Below are positions 35,842 to 47,554 of a stretch of DNA of 64,000 nt, piece by piece. Source of the stretch: Rhabdophis nuchalis (lineage: Eukaryota; Chordata; Lepidosauria; Squamata; Natricidae). The position numbers were made by a program, and so were the translations under genes. The DNA lies in assembly GCA_039707465.1 (NCBI GenBank), contig CM077644.1, positions 199,303,962-199,367,961 on the forward strand. Reading direction: 5' to 3'. Positions within the stretch are counted from its first letter, which is position 1. The number at the start of each line of letters is the position of its first letter. A model generated the notes under the pieces. That model saw only the letters and a program-made list of their open reading frames with translations, had not been told where the DNA came from and did no database searches.

Positions 35842-37104
35842 ATCTATATAATCAAAGAATGTCATTTTGCAAGGATAATTCTAGTCTAATCCTCACCAGT
35901 GTATAGGAAACTCAGACTACCAATATGAGATAGCTGTACAGAATCTTTAAAATCTCTAGAAATAGAGTATCTACAACCTCTACAGCTATAGTGCTCCACT
36001 TTATATAGGTCTAATCATTAGAAACGTTTTTTTTCTTATACTTAAATAAAATGTAAGTAACTGCTATTAATTCTAGCCCTAATTTCTGCAGCCTTGGAAA
36101 ATAGTTATTGACAATCCTTCCTGTAACTTCCTTTTATTTACCTAGACATCATATCTCCACTTGGTCATTTTTTTTCTCCAGGAAGAACTTTCTAAGTTCC
36201 TTCAATCTGTTCTTCAGTGCGGGACCTCAAGTTCCTTTTTATTTTCCTTGACCTCATTTGATCCCTCTCTATTTAGTCAATATCTTTCTGGAAATGTGGA
36301 ACTCAGAATCAAAACAACTCTTGCTTTAGTCTCACTAGAACTGAAAATGGCAGAATAATAACGTCAAACATCTTAGACATGACGTTTTTTTTAATGTAGC
36401 CCAGAACTGCACTCACCTTTATAGAGCTGTCTCCTATCGTACTGCTGGCTCGGTTCAATTTGTTATCAGTTAATATACCATTCTCTTCTCAGATATAGTG
36501 TTTCCAAGCCAAACTTCCCTCTTTCAAACGCATTAGAGACTGCATAATTGCATATTTTAGGAAGGAGCTCCTGTGTTGTGTGCTGAGGCTTTTGTTGGCT
36601 CTGAGTTTTGCAAGCCAATCCCAAGAATTGTGTAGACTGTAAAACCAAAGCCAATCCACTCCAATTTTTGGAAAATAACAATGGAAAGGCTGGGACAGCC
36701 TTCAAACTACGTAGCCACATGGCAACTGTTTCTTTTGCTCTGCAGCTCTACATCAGGGCAATATGCACTTAGGGCGCTGCTTGCAAACTAGAAAGTACAA
36801 AGCATTCTTGATGCTTTGGTGATGGATGTCTTCAAAGAGCATTCATGCATAAGTTACAAAACAATTGCTGATGACAGTGTTCAGAACAGTTGCAACACTC
36901 AAAGCAATTCCTGTTGTAACAAATAAGTTCCATTTCATGGTTGGGTTTTGTTCCAATCTTGAAACTAAACTCTCAAAACAAAAAATCAGGGAAAATCAGA
37001 ACAGCTTCTTTGTGGTCAGAATGTTTTAAGCTGAAGCACTTTGCACAATCAAACACAGAATCAGCACCTTCCCCTGAGCCTAAATGGCAGAAATAAAGAC
37101 CAAC

Positions 37105-37158
37105 CTTTTATTTCCTGTATTTCAATCCCAGCCTTTTTAACAGACCGATGCTCCATTT
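37105..37158 (-). CDS. PAM: PAM exon: stalk between PAL and membrane
   Basis: A 54-nt exon encoding M-E-H-R-S-V-K-K-A-G-I-E-I-Q-E-I-K, almost identical to the mammalian stalk just after the propeller. The acceptor is CTGTGTTTCAG and the donor GTTGGT. It takes one base from the upstream exon and leaves one base for the transmembrane exon. It is small, but the residues and the phase on both sides agree. Confidence 0.94.
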
Positions 37159-37599
37159 CTGAAACACAGAAATTGCTTTTGACACACTGTGATGTCTATG
37201 ATTCATTGAACCAGTAATGGTCACCAGTTGTGATACATAATTGATGTTGCTAGTATAAGAATGCACAGCAGCTCTAGAATAGCAGGGGTTGTACTATAAG
37301 TAGTGTATAGTAAGTAGTACATTTCTTTCAGAATAAATAATGAAAGGTTTTCTACCCAGGAAATCAGAACCATAAACCAAAATGTCAGCACAAAACATTT
37401 ATTCTGGCGTGTAATAGGTTGGCAGATGATTTATAACAATCACAAAAATTGTGATCTGGGAATCCTTACAGTTCTTTCATTCTTACCTATTTCTACTTTC
37501 AAATTTCTTCACTTTGTTGTTTTATTATGCTTTTAGAAAATATAAAATGAATATATATGTATACATACATACATACACACACACACATATATGTGTTAG

Positions 37600-37697
37600 T
37601 TTTATGAGCTGATCAATAAATAAATCAGAGAGACTAGTATAGATCTATTTCGAGCTATACTAGTCTCTCTGATTTATTTATTGATCAGCTCATAAAA
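37600..37697. repeat. Perfect palindrome, 43-bp arms with 12-bp spacer
   Basis: The left arm 37600-37642 (starting TTTTATGAGCTGATCAATAA) is the exact reverse complement of 37655-37697. The spacer is ATCTATTTCGAG. Flanking bases extend the symmetry imperfectly. The arms match the 3' tail of the SINE at 37840-38036. Confidence 0.97.
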
Positions 37698-37839
37698 CCA
37701 ACACACATATTAAAAAAATCACACAACGGAACTCATGGCTTTCTGTCTAGATGGTCTCTGGTGATGAGCCGAAAGGCAGAAAAGGAAACAGTATATCTCC
37801 TCCCTTAATTGGGGCCCCTAACAGGGTGTTGTGGAACAA

Positions 37840-37840
37840 T

Positions 37841-37871
<31 letters not shown>

Positions 37872-38036
37872 TAGTTTTATGAACTGATCAATAAATTAAA
37901 TTAGAGAGAGACCAGGATAGATCTATTTCGAGCTTATTAGCTCTCATCAGCTGGCCATACCCCTTACTGGGATTCGAACCGGGGCTATGTTGCATGCTAA
38001 GCAAGGAACCTAGCACTTTAGCCAAGCCGGTTCCCC
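37840..38036 (-). mobile_element. tRNA-derived SINE in minus orientation
   Basis: On the minus strand it begins GGGGAACCGGCTTGGCTAAA, has a perfect B-box GGTTCGAATCC about 60 bases in, then GCTCGAAATAGATCTAT and a tail TTATTGATCAGTTCATAAAA ending in an AT array. The head is clearly tRNA-like (ATGCTAAGCAAGGAACCTAG on the plus strand). Family name not assigned. Confidence 0.78.
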
Positions 38037-39015
38037 TTATTGCATCAGCAGATGCAATATATACATATATACATACATATATACATACATATACATACAT
38101 ACATACACACATACATGTCAAATAAACTGAAACTGAAACTGAAACATACATACATACATACAAGAATTATCCCTTGATGACTTTAAGCACAAAGATACTG
38201 ATAGAGACACTTTCAGCCAAGAACACGTGCCAACTTCAATGACCAAATGACAGCAAATATTCCAGTGGGTACAACTTATTTAGATTAACAAGATGTGAAA
38301 ATGGCACAGCAAAATGAAAATCAAACCATTTGCACAGCAGAGTGACTACGATTCTCAGCTGGCCTGTCAATGGACATTGCATGCCAGATGCTAAGGAACA
38401 ACCTGGGATGAAGAGCTCTCTTTAACAAGATCATAAAGCCACACATGGCAAGACAGCATTTAATATTGCAAATCATCATGGTAAATCTCTAAAAGAGCAA
38501 AAGTAACAATCCCCATTGGTCTTGTTTGGATTTCATTACAGGTTTAGACCCTCACTTAGTCTAGCTCTGATGGTTCAGAGCATTACTTTTCCTTACCAAT
38601 GTTCCTTACCAAGTTACTGAAAAAAATAGCTGTGTGTCAACCTCATTCTAATTCACAGTAATTTTATAGAGGCTTCTGAGAAATACAGGAAACAAACAAT
38701 TATTTATTAGCTAATGCTCTGCTCAGTTTAAAACATTACAAATGCATAATTTAAAAACACAGTTAAAACATGACTGCATGTACAGAACAATAACTTTAAA
38801 AAATCATCTCAAAAAAATCATTTCACAAACACTTTAACAAAATAGAGCATTAGGAGCACAGAAATCTTTGGTTAATCCATCAAATAGCATTACAACCTTT
38901 TTACAAAAGTATTGCCCCACATACATTGAGACATAATGCACAGCAGCTTTAAGAATATATTCTCTTTTTATATGGAATATGTATGGTGTGATGATCTAAG
39001 GCAACAATATCTTAC

Positions 39016-39115
39016 TTTCTGTGGATGTGAATTTCCACACTGTGTTGGCATGAGCATCGCCAATATACACCAGTCTGTCTTCTGAAGCAACAATGTCATG
39101 CGGCATCTCAAAATT
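39016..39115 (-). CDS. PAM: PAM exon: PAL domain, Met-Pro-His-Asp motif
   Basis: Encodes N-F-E-M-P-H-D-I-V-A-S-E-D, V-Y-I-G-D-A-H-A-N-T-V-W-K-F and T-S-T-E. M-P-H-D holds the equivalents of Met784, zinc ligand His786 and Asp787 of rat PAL. With the upstream exons this completes all three zinc histidines. The acceptor is CCTTCACAG and the donor GTAAGA. Length 100 nt, phase 0 in and phase 1 out. This exon ends the catalytic propeller. Confidence 0.96.
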
Positions 39116-40984
39116 CTGTGAAGGTAAATAGCCAACATATTAAAATAAGGAAGACATTGGAAATTATTCAGTAATTCAAGATGCAGAATTACAAATACAT
39201 AGGTATTTGACAGTGTTTGAACTTTTAATAATAATTTGTATAAATTGTGAAAGATTCTTAACAGAGATGTGATTGCGGAAACAATAAAATATACTTTGTA
39301 ACTATAAATGGAAGACACCAGGGAGTCTTCATTCTTCAAAATTTCCCAGATTACTTCTAAACCATCATTCTTTTGATAAGATAGATGTTGGTGTATGTGT
39401 GTGGTTTTTTTTTTTTACTAAGCAATGTTGTTTGTTTCCTGTTTTTAATAATCAGAAAAATACACATGTGGAAAAATGAATTTATTCGAGTGCACTTGAC
39501 ATTTGTTTTAAGTTTTCAAAGCAGACGAAAACCTAGAATACTGATTAATTTTAATCTGATGGCAGGCTGATTCTACATGCATAGTGGCAGCTACAGACAA
39601 GCTGAAAATAACAGAAAACACTATTACAATGTACTGACTTGCCCTGTGAAACATCTCTTCTCTTCCTACATTAACAAATCAAATTTATATCTTGGCCTGT
39701 ACTCTATCTCTTTGTGGCTGTAACCTAATTAAATAAAAGCCTTTCCATATGAAGCAATAAGCCACTGTGTGCTGCATAAACTGTGAGCAGGATATTGCAT
39801 GTAGTATAGTTAAAGCTAAGTAGAAAATGGAGAGAGTTCATTGAAATATATTGGGAGACCATTTCCTCTTTCTTTCTTGAATTATTTTGCAAATTTAAAA
39901 AAAAATCCAAAGATGACCAATGCATGCCTTTAAACTGTTACAAAGCATCAAGGTGAGGCTATTAATTTCTATTCTGTATTTTCATATTTTTAATTCTGTA
40001 CTTTAGGTAAATCATACCTATAAAACTCAAATTAACAATAAGGCAATAAAATCAAGTCAAGTCCAGTAACAGAATATAAAACCCCAATTTCCAAATGCAT
40101 GTCCTGTTAGGTTTACAATACATTATTAGAATCCAGAAATCAGAATTCCATACAGATAGCTTTTCTCTCTTGGGACACATTTTTCTATCTAGCTGGCATT
40201 CTTGCTTTAAAGTTTTTCTAATAATTTCATCATTCTCTCGTCACAGGAATTTGCTGATCCTCCATAGACACAGATTAATGAAGCTGTTTCATCAATTAAT
40301 TTAAATTTACCATCTTTTTGTTCTAGTTTTGGAAAATTCAACTACTAAATAAAAAGGGAAATCCAAAAACTGCAAAACAATCTGCTTCCTGTTCAGCAAC
40401 TAAGTATGCTTTTAGAATTTAGCAAATAACGTTATTGAATTCGCTATTCCCCCCGCCCCCCATTGAGGAATATCCAAAGTCCTTAGGAGAACTCTAGATG
40501 TAATCCAGTCTTCTATGCATTACATTTAAGGAAGCATCTTATGCAACAACTGATGCAGTCCAATGGACCACTTAGTTCTCATGTAAATCTTTAAAGGGAA
40601 ACATATGCTTATTTCTTATGGGATATTGCCATTTTATTATTAAAAATTGTACAGTAATTTGTCTTGCATATTAATTTTTTTGGCTGAACTCTTTTAATAA
40701 ATAATACAAAATAGTTTTTCTGAAACATCAAATCCCATGCGTTGTTAGGTTAAAATTTTTAGGATTAAGTATCAGACTGCACCGAAATGTTATTCAGTGA
40801 TACTGCCTAATATGAGAATTCTGTTACACGAGTTAGAAGAATAATTCCATAAAACATTATTTTAAAAAGTATTTAGATGGGATTTTTCATAATATAATTT
40901 GAAATGGGCACAAGATATAGAAAAGAAAAAAAAGAGCATTCATGCATTTTTAATAATGCCAAGTCAAGTTTTACAATGTGTTAC
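39116..40984 (-). other. PAM intron without recognisable elements
   Basis: A 1.87-kb AT-rich intron. Apart from short homopolymer runs I see no repeat, ORF or RNA in it. Confidence 0.7.
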
Positions 40985-41103
40985 CTTTCTAAGTGGAATG
41001 AAAGTGTCAATGATTTCTCCAGTTGAAAAGTTCATCACAAATGCTTGCACTGGCTCCCTGTCTCCAGGGTAAGGCTTTCCATTAACTGCATACAGGAGGC
41101 CAC
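40985..41103 (-). CDS. PAM: PAM exon: PAL domain
   Basis: Encodes G-L-L-Y-A-V-N-G-K-P, then G-D-R-E-P-V-Q-A-F-V-M-N-F and G-E-I-I-D-T-F-I-P-L-R-K, clearly the mammalian PAL segment G-x-L-F-A-V-N-G-K-P. The acceptor is TTTATAG and the donor GTAACA. Length 119 nt, first two bases completing a Gly codon, ending in phase 0. It is separated from the upstream exon by the largest complete PAM intron here (9.85 kb), which is packed with repeats. Confidence 0.96.
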
Positions 41104-41951
41104 CTATAAACAAACATTCATATTTTAATACTATGCATATAATGAAAGGTTTATTATTTCTTACAATCCTGTCTAAGCACAACAATACACAATTGAGAAA
41201 AGTTACAAATCTATATTATTACTGTTTTCATTCCCCTAATGCTCAATTGCATATTGAAAACCATCTGTGATTGTTTTTACTATTGCTCACTTGAAATTCT
41301 AAGAACAAGGAGAATCCACCCTGACTTACTCTGCAGATTTTGCAGCAACTAAAATCCCTTTTTTTAGTACTCCATATAAGAGAAAGCACAAGAGAACAAA
41401 AAGATCATGCTTTTGGCTGATCTCCTACTGTACAGAAGGGGCGAACTGACAAATTTCATGTTCATTTTGTTTGGAATGCTGATAAAATGCTAGGATTATA
41501 GGGACCTGAATGTCAGGAGGAGTAATGAAGCAAGTGTACTCTCAGCTGGAAAAATCGAATTACAAAGTCAGTAAGCCAAGTATTGCAGAATGCTTTACTG
41601 TTCTGCAACCAACTTTGAGATTTCAGAACTGAGTGGTTTCTGTCTGACAGAAACCTTTTTGAGAATGTACTCTTAAAATCAACAAAATTACCAATATATA
41701 TGAGATTGCTTTTGCAACAGTGAATTAATAGGAACCATCTTGTACCATCACACAAATATTAATCCTTTAAGATATGACTATTAGACAATAATTAATGCAC
41801 CTCATGGAGTACAAGTAGTATAATCTTTAAGGAGAAAAATAAATTGGAAAAAGATTAATTGCTGCAACAGGATATTTATTATTAAAATGTACATCTATCA
41901 CACGTATATCATATTGTCTGGAGTCTTAACTAGTATGAATAGAGGTAAAGG

Positions 41952-42160
41952 CAGTGGTGGGTTTCAAATAATTTAACAAACTGGTTCTCTGCCCTAATGA
42001 TTTCTTCCAACAATCAGTTCACTAAACTGCTCAGAAAGTTAACTGGTTCTCCCAAAGTGGTGCGAAATGGCTGGAATCGCACCATTGGGATTCCATTGGG
42101 TAGACTTTCCCACCCTTTTTTGCCTTTCCAGGAGGGTTGAAGAGTCTCTTGAATATTAAT
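41952..42160. mobile_element. Left end of a CAGTGGTGGGTTTCA element
   Basis: Begins CAGTGGTGGGTTTCAAATAA, the same terminus as at 24770, and contains AACTGGTTCTC twice. No matching right end is recognised, so the boundary at right is approximate. Confidence 0.5.
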
Positions 42161-42290
42161 GAAAAATAGGCATGGAATCTTTTACATTGTCCTAAGAAAT
42201 GTTACAGTTCCATTAGGTTCCTTTTACTACTACTCTTTGGGATTCAGAGTATCATTTACATCTTGTAAATGGATAATGTTTGATTCAGGG

Positions 42291-42446
42291 CAGAGATGGG
42301 TTGCTCCCAATTCGGTCCAGATCAGGTGAACCGGTAGTAGTGGTGGCAGGAGGCTCTGCCTACCCGCAAAGACGCTTATGCGCATGCATGACTGCGCATG
42401 CAAACGCACCCAAACCAGTAGTAGAAAAATTGGCAAACCACCTCTG
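42291..42446. mobile_element. hAT-type miniature element (156 bp)
   Basis: CAGAGATGGGTTGC to GCAAACCACCTCTG, flanked by ATTCAGGG (42283-42290) and GTTCAGGG (42447-42454), 7 of 8 matching. The termini resemble those of the 24770-27758 composite. Confidence 0.8.
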
Positions 42447-43868
42447 GTTCAGGGATACTGATAAGACAGTGTTGTAATGGTTTTACAGAAACATTTAGTT
42501 CTAAAACAGTAGAAGCAAGCACTTTACAAACAATATGCTCCAGTATAAAGGATGGACTAGAACCCAGAATGAGGTAAAACTAATACCAGTCCAAGTCTCC
42601 CCTCCCCAACTTTTGAATTTTTAACAGAGTTTATTTTTCATTAAATTGACTGAAAATTGTTAACAAAACAAAACAGCTTTCCAGTAACACAAAGAACTTG
42701 GTCAGAGTCTGAATCAAAATAAGCCCACTGAACATAAGAGGGCAGCATTGTCACAATGAGCTCTTACAGTAGAGTGAGTGACTGATAAAATTTGTGGCAA
42801 GATATTTTCTAGAAATAAATACTCTACAATGTCCTAAAAATTCTATATGGGATTAACTGATTATTCTAAGTTCTCACCACTGCATTCTTTTAAAACTCTT
42901 TTAATATCACTTAACAACCTATTAGTCTTATAGGGATTATAGGTAGGTAAGGACATAGATAACAAAATATAATAAAATCCAGCCATGTCAGTGAAATATA
43001 CTTAGGTAAGTAAAATAATGCTTCACTGTGTGTATTAACACTAAGGTTACGAACCAAAACTGATATTCAAAATTAGATAAGAAAAACAAACATTAATTTT
43101 AAGTGAATTTAAAAATTTTATCCTCAGTCTATTAACCTGCAGTATAGTAACAAGTAAAAATAAATTGTACTGTACAATCTAATATTCTAAAGTATAAATG
43201 TTATAATTGCTAATTTATTCATATAGGACTAAATAGATTGATAGAACAAACAGGAAGGCGCTTACTTAGGTAGATCAGAAGTTGTTTGCACATATTTATA
43301 ACTTTCTGTAACATATTAAGCACATGGTCTTTCTTATTTTATATAAGTAAATTAATGTAAGATTCCTCAGACTGACTTGGAATATGCAACAACAAAGAAA
43401 AAAAAGAAGAATTTTTTATCAAGTATCATTATAGAAAGTAAAGTGTAATAATACTTGAAGGATAGGTTGATTCAACTGAAACATCAACACAAGGGTAGGT
43501 TCATCCAGGTATGGAAACCAGCAATTAAATCTCTTATTTAAAAATATAAAGGAAACTATTCAATCCCAAGAAAAAATCTTTTGTTGAAATGGGGGTAGTT
43601 GATGTCATCAGCTGGTTTCTACCCAGAGTAGTTAGATTGTACTTGGATGAATGCTAGAAGGCTTCTCTCATCTGATATTCAATATCTAGGAAACTAGATA
43701 TCTATTCTCTAATAACTCTATTTAGCCTAAATAAATTTGAGAATGGAGACATATAGTATGTTTATAGTATGTCTCACTTGAAAAAATAGCACTGTAATAT
43801 CTATTCTTGACCTTTGGAGAGAAATCTATATAGATGAGTTTTGCTTCTTTGTCAGATAACTATTAAGA

Positions 43869-44249
43869 CAATAAGGAGAACCTTTTCGGCACCAAATGCC
43901 AAAAAGGGAGCACTTCATGTGCACATGCGCCTGGGAAAGAAGCTGCCCAGTGGGAATGCATGTGCCAGAAAATGAACTTCTGGTTTCCAGTATGTGCATG
44001 CACACCGGCCAGAGTCTTCCAGTTATTGCCACGCATGTGCATACGCTGATCAGTTGGCTGGTGTGCATGCGCATGCTGGAAAATGGAAGACCAGCTCTTC
44101 CGGTTTCTGGCAGTGCTGCATGCACAAAGGACAACTGATCATCACATGTGCATCAGAAACCTGGAAGAGGAACAGGCGACACCGCACGTGCCAGGCGACA
44201 CGGCTCCGCATATCACTTCAGGCACGCATGCCATAGGCTCAGCACACAG
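43869..44249. mobile_element. hAT-like element of the GATGGCGAACCTATGGCAC family, copy 3, perfect target duplication
   Basis: Flanked by TATTAAGA at 43861-43868 and 44250-44257 (8 of 8). The right end GGCACGCATGCCATAGG...CACACAG is the reverse complement of the family's left end, so this copy is inverted relative to those at 32 and 35 kb. The interior has several near-repeats around GTGCATGCGCATG. Confidence 0.88.
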
Positions 44250-44384
44250 TATTAAGACCTATTAAGGAAAGTTCTCAAAAGAAGAGATAAAATCATGTCT
44301 TAACGGAAAAAAAAAATCTCCCTAAACTTTAGGTCATAAAATGGTTAAATAATCAGTTAAAAATGTAAGGAAAAGGAGTCCTTG

Positions 44385-44712
44385 TGGATTTTACTCCACT
44401 AGTCATAGCTGACTTTAAGGAGTGGTACCGATCCCCATTTCAAGGCCATTTAGGCAGCGCTGTCGAAAAAGTTTTTTATGGTCATGTGACCAGCATGATA
44501 ACACACTGCAGAGTGGAAACATGGAGTGCTGTTACCTCCCCATCAAAGTGATATTTTTTATTTATTTGCATTTGCATGCTTTTGAACTGCTAGTTTGGCA
44601 GGAACAGGAGAAAGGAGTTCACCTCATCGTGCAGCACTTGAATCTTGAACCTGGCCTGCAAGCTGTCCAGCCAACAAGCCCAGTGTCTTAACTGCTGAGC
44701 CATCGACCACCT
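44385..44712 (-). mobile_element. tRNA-derived squamate SINE, minus orientation
   Basis: On the minus strand it starts GGTGGTCGATGGCTCAGCAG (A-box-like), with a B-box-like AGGTTCAAGATTC, then CTGCCAAACTAGCAGTTC and a body ending near GTGGAGTAAAATCCACAAGG. This resembles Sauria-type SINEs; the exact family is not certain. Confidence 0.65.
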
Positions 44713-44973
44713 AATCAGTAGCTGCATCTTTATGCCTTGTTTTTCATGCAATAGCAATGTGGCATGAATCCTATAGATTCATGTTTAACAATTGATAGAA
44801 AAATGTATTTATCTCTCATTACTATTTTTCTTACAGCCAAACATGACCTACAATTTGCAGCTTGGCTTTCTAATATAAAATTAAGAATTAATGAAATGGC
44901 TCATTTAGATTAAATTCCTCCATTGCCCAAGGTTCCACTGGAGTCAGACCTGCAATTTACATTAGAAAAATAA

Positions 44974-45356
44974 CAGTTGGTCCTTGACTTACAACAGATC
45001 ATTTGGTAACCGTTAAAAGTTACAATGGCACTAAAAATAGTGACATAGGACTGTTTTTCATAGTTACAACCTTTGCAGCATCCCCATGATCATGTGATCA
45101 AAAACCAGATGCTTAGATACTAGTTCACATTTATGACCATTGCTATATCCCAAAGTCATGTGATCCCCTTTTGTGACCTTCTAACAAGCAAAGTCAATGG
45201 GGAAGCCAGATTCACTTAACAACCAAGTTACTAACTTGTCAACTGCAGTGATTCACTTAACAGATGTGGCAAGAAATTGCCTCATAAAATGGGGCAAAAC
45301 TTACTTAACAACAGAAATGTTGGGCTCAAGTGTGATCGTAAGTCAAGAACTACCTG
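44974..45356 (+). mobile_element. TA-flanked element of the CAGGTAGTCCTTGACTTA family, copy 2
   Basis: CAGTTGGTCCTTGACTTAC to GTAAGTCAAGAACTACCTG followed by TA. The TIR of about 20 bp is the best preserved of the copies. 383 bp, non-coding. Confidence 0.85.
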
Positions 45357-46487
45357 TACAATAAGAATTTTAATTGTCTTGCGCAATTTGTATCTTGACA
45401 CATTTCCACAGCAGTATATTTCTCTGGTATTTCTACTAAACTAGGACAACAAAATATAAGGACCAGGCTAAAAAATTAAATGTATTTAATTTATTTAGAA
45501 TGAGTTAAAACAAGATTACTTGACATGTATTTAGTAATTTTCTACTTCTGCCACATTACAATTTATAATTCAGCAGGAGCTTTTGAGGTGCCTCTGAGGG
45601 CCACACCTAAGACTGGGCAAGAGAGGCACAGATTATGTACTTCTACCCAACTTAGTTTCTCTTCTGGGAAATGCAACGTTTAGTATATGTCAAACTAAGC
45701 TAGAATTATTTTCCAAACATATCGAAGCACTATTTGATTTTGATCAGGAGTTTTAAGATACATCTTTATTACTTGTTTGAATTAATATATTTAGGTTTAT
45801 ACTTTTTATCTGTGTACCTGCAAATGTTTTAAGTGCTGAATTTAATTAAGGCCGAGTTTCAAAAGAACTGGTCTGGATTTTTTGTAAGGAACAGCACTTC
45901 TATTCATTAAAGCAGCCCAACTTTTACAGGTTTCTACATGTTTGGAAAAAAAAGGGATTGAGGGGTTAAGAAGTTTAAGGAAGGATTCTGCCGAAAGGAC
46001 AGAAGACAACTTAAAAAAATAATAATCTGTGTCTCCTAGTATATTCTTAGACAAATCCTATCATTTCTCTTACCACAGATATTGTCAATTTCTTTATCTT
46101 ACTCTTTGAACAAACCATGCATTATAGAGATATTTCAAATCAGGTCAATATCCTGAAACGTGTCTCAGAGTAGACACTGCACCATTATCCATAGAATATT
46201 TAGCTGCAAAGTATCAATTTGTAATACAGACAAATAATGAAGGTAACAGTGGTAATATCTGAATATGAGAAAGGTCAAGCAAGACAAATGATTCTTGCAA
46301 GTATTTGTAAAAACTTCAATAAATGATGATGCATATATTCATCTTATTAGAAGCAATAATTAACAGTCAACTACTGTCTTGAAAGAGAAACAGCAAGTCA
46401 GGGTAGTTAAGATAACATTCTGTGAATGGTGCAGAAGAATAAAGTTTGCTGAAGGAAACATTCTAATTATAATATAATAAAGATATC

Positions 46488-46720
46488 CTCAAGCAGACTT
46501 GACTCCTGGGGACTGCTTCCATGCAGTTTTCTTGGTAATGTTACCCAAAAAAAAGGTTTACCATTGCCGCCTTCTCGGGTTGTTTTGTATTTATTTTTTA
46601 TTTTTTTTAATTCTTATTTAGCAGTCTACCCTACAGCCCTGGAATCTCTAGTGGTCTCCCACCAAGTACTTAGGGCCTTATAAAATCTCTTTTAAATCTC
46701 CCGGAACTCTATGATTACCT
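46488..46720. mobile_element. Probable Bov-B-type 3' end
   Basis: GACTTGACTCCTGGGGACTG, TGCAGTTTTCTTGGTAATG and GGTTTACCATTGCCGCCTTC form the conserved Bov-B LINE (or Bov-B-tailed SINE) 3' region. The rest of the element is not recognised. Confidence 0.6.
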
Positions 46721-47554
46721 CCATTAAAGCAACTCAAGGCACAAACTCTGAATGCAAGTAGCTTGACACAATGTGAATCTCCATGGTCTTACAGATAACT
46801 CCAAATTCCATCATTAGTTAAGTGAAACCAGCATGCTAACTATCACACATCTGGGACAAAACTCAGCCAGACTGCATTCTGCTAGCTACGAAAATGTAAA
46901 ATCAAAGCAGTGACCCGCATGGATGATGATCAATGTCACAGAAACTAGGCAAAAAATGACAGCTGCTTTCAAAAAATGAAAATGCTGCTCAAATGGTAAC
47001 TCTAAAAAAAAAAAGACAAGCTAGCACTAAAGAACTAAAAAAATACAATAAATGATGCAAACATGCATTCTGTGAAACACAGCTGTAAAGATATTGAAAC
47101 TAACAATGACTTCACAAATGAGGAGTGTTTGGACTATTGAATAACAAAGGAAGAATGAGTTTGCAAATAGATTGTAAAAAGTATTTGATATGGATTGAGA
47201 AAGACCCATGTTTAACTTCCTATTTTAGTCTGACCCAAGCACTCTCTCTTTCAGTTGAAACCTCACATGGCTGCTTTTTTTTTTTTAGATAAATAGGAGA
47301 GACATTCTGTTTTGCCTTGAGTTAGTAGTGAAAAGGTGGTATATAAAAGCAGAAATGAATACCGGTACATACAGTATCTTTGCCTGTTCATTATACAACA
47401 TATGGAACTGATACTGAACATAGCAGCTCCTTTTCAAATAGAAAATACACAAGGAACTGAGGTTGGTAGTGGTAAAAACCAATTCAGCAAAGGTAAAACT
47501 TTCCATTAAAAAAAGGAAAATTGAAGCAAAGTTATACTAATTGTGTGTATATAT

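Larger units (their letters stand above)
34444..37104 (-). other. PAM intron upstream of the transmembrane exon
   Basis: A 2.66-kb intron containing a short direct duplication (34754-34916), an L2-type LINE 3' end (35010-35140) and a hAT-like element (35594-35841). From 35850 to 37104 I see only unique sequence. Confidence 0.75.
37159..39015 (-). other. PAM intron containing inverted SINE tails and AT/AC arrays
   Basis: A 1.86-kb intron between the last propeller exon and the stalk exon. Contains (ATAC)n/(AC)n arrays at 37546-37592 and 38043-38160, the perfect palindrome at 37600-37697 and a SINE at 37840-38036. 38170-39015 is unique. Confidence 0.8.
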
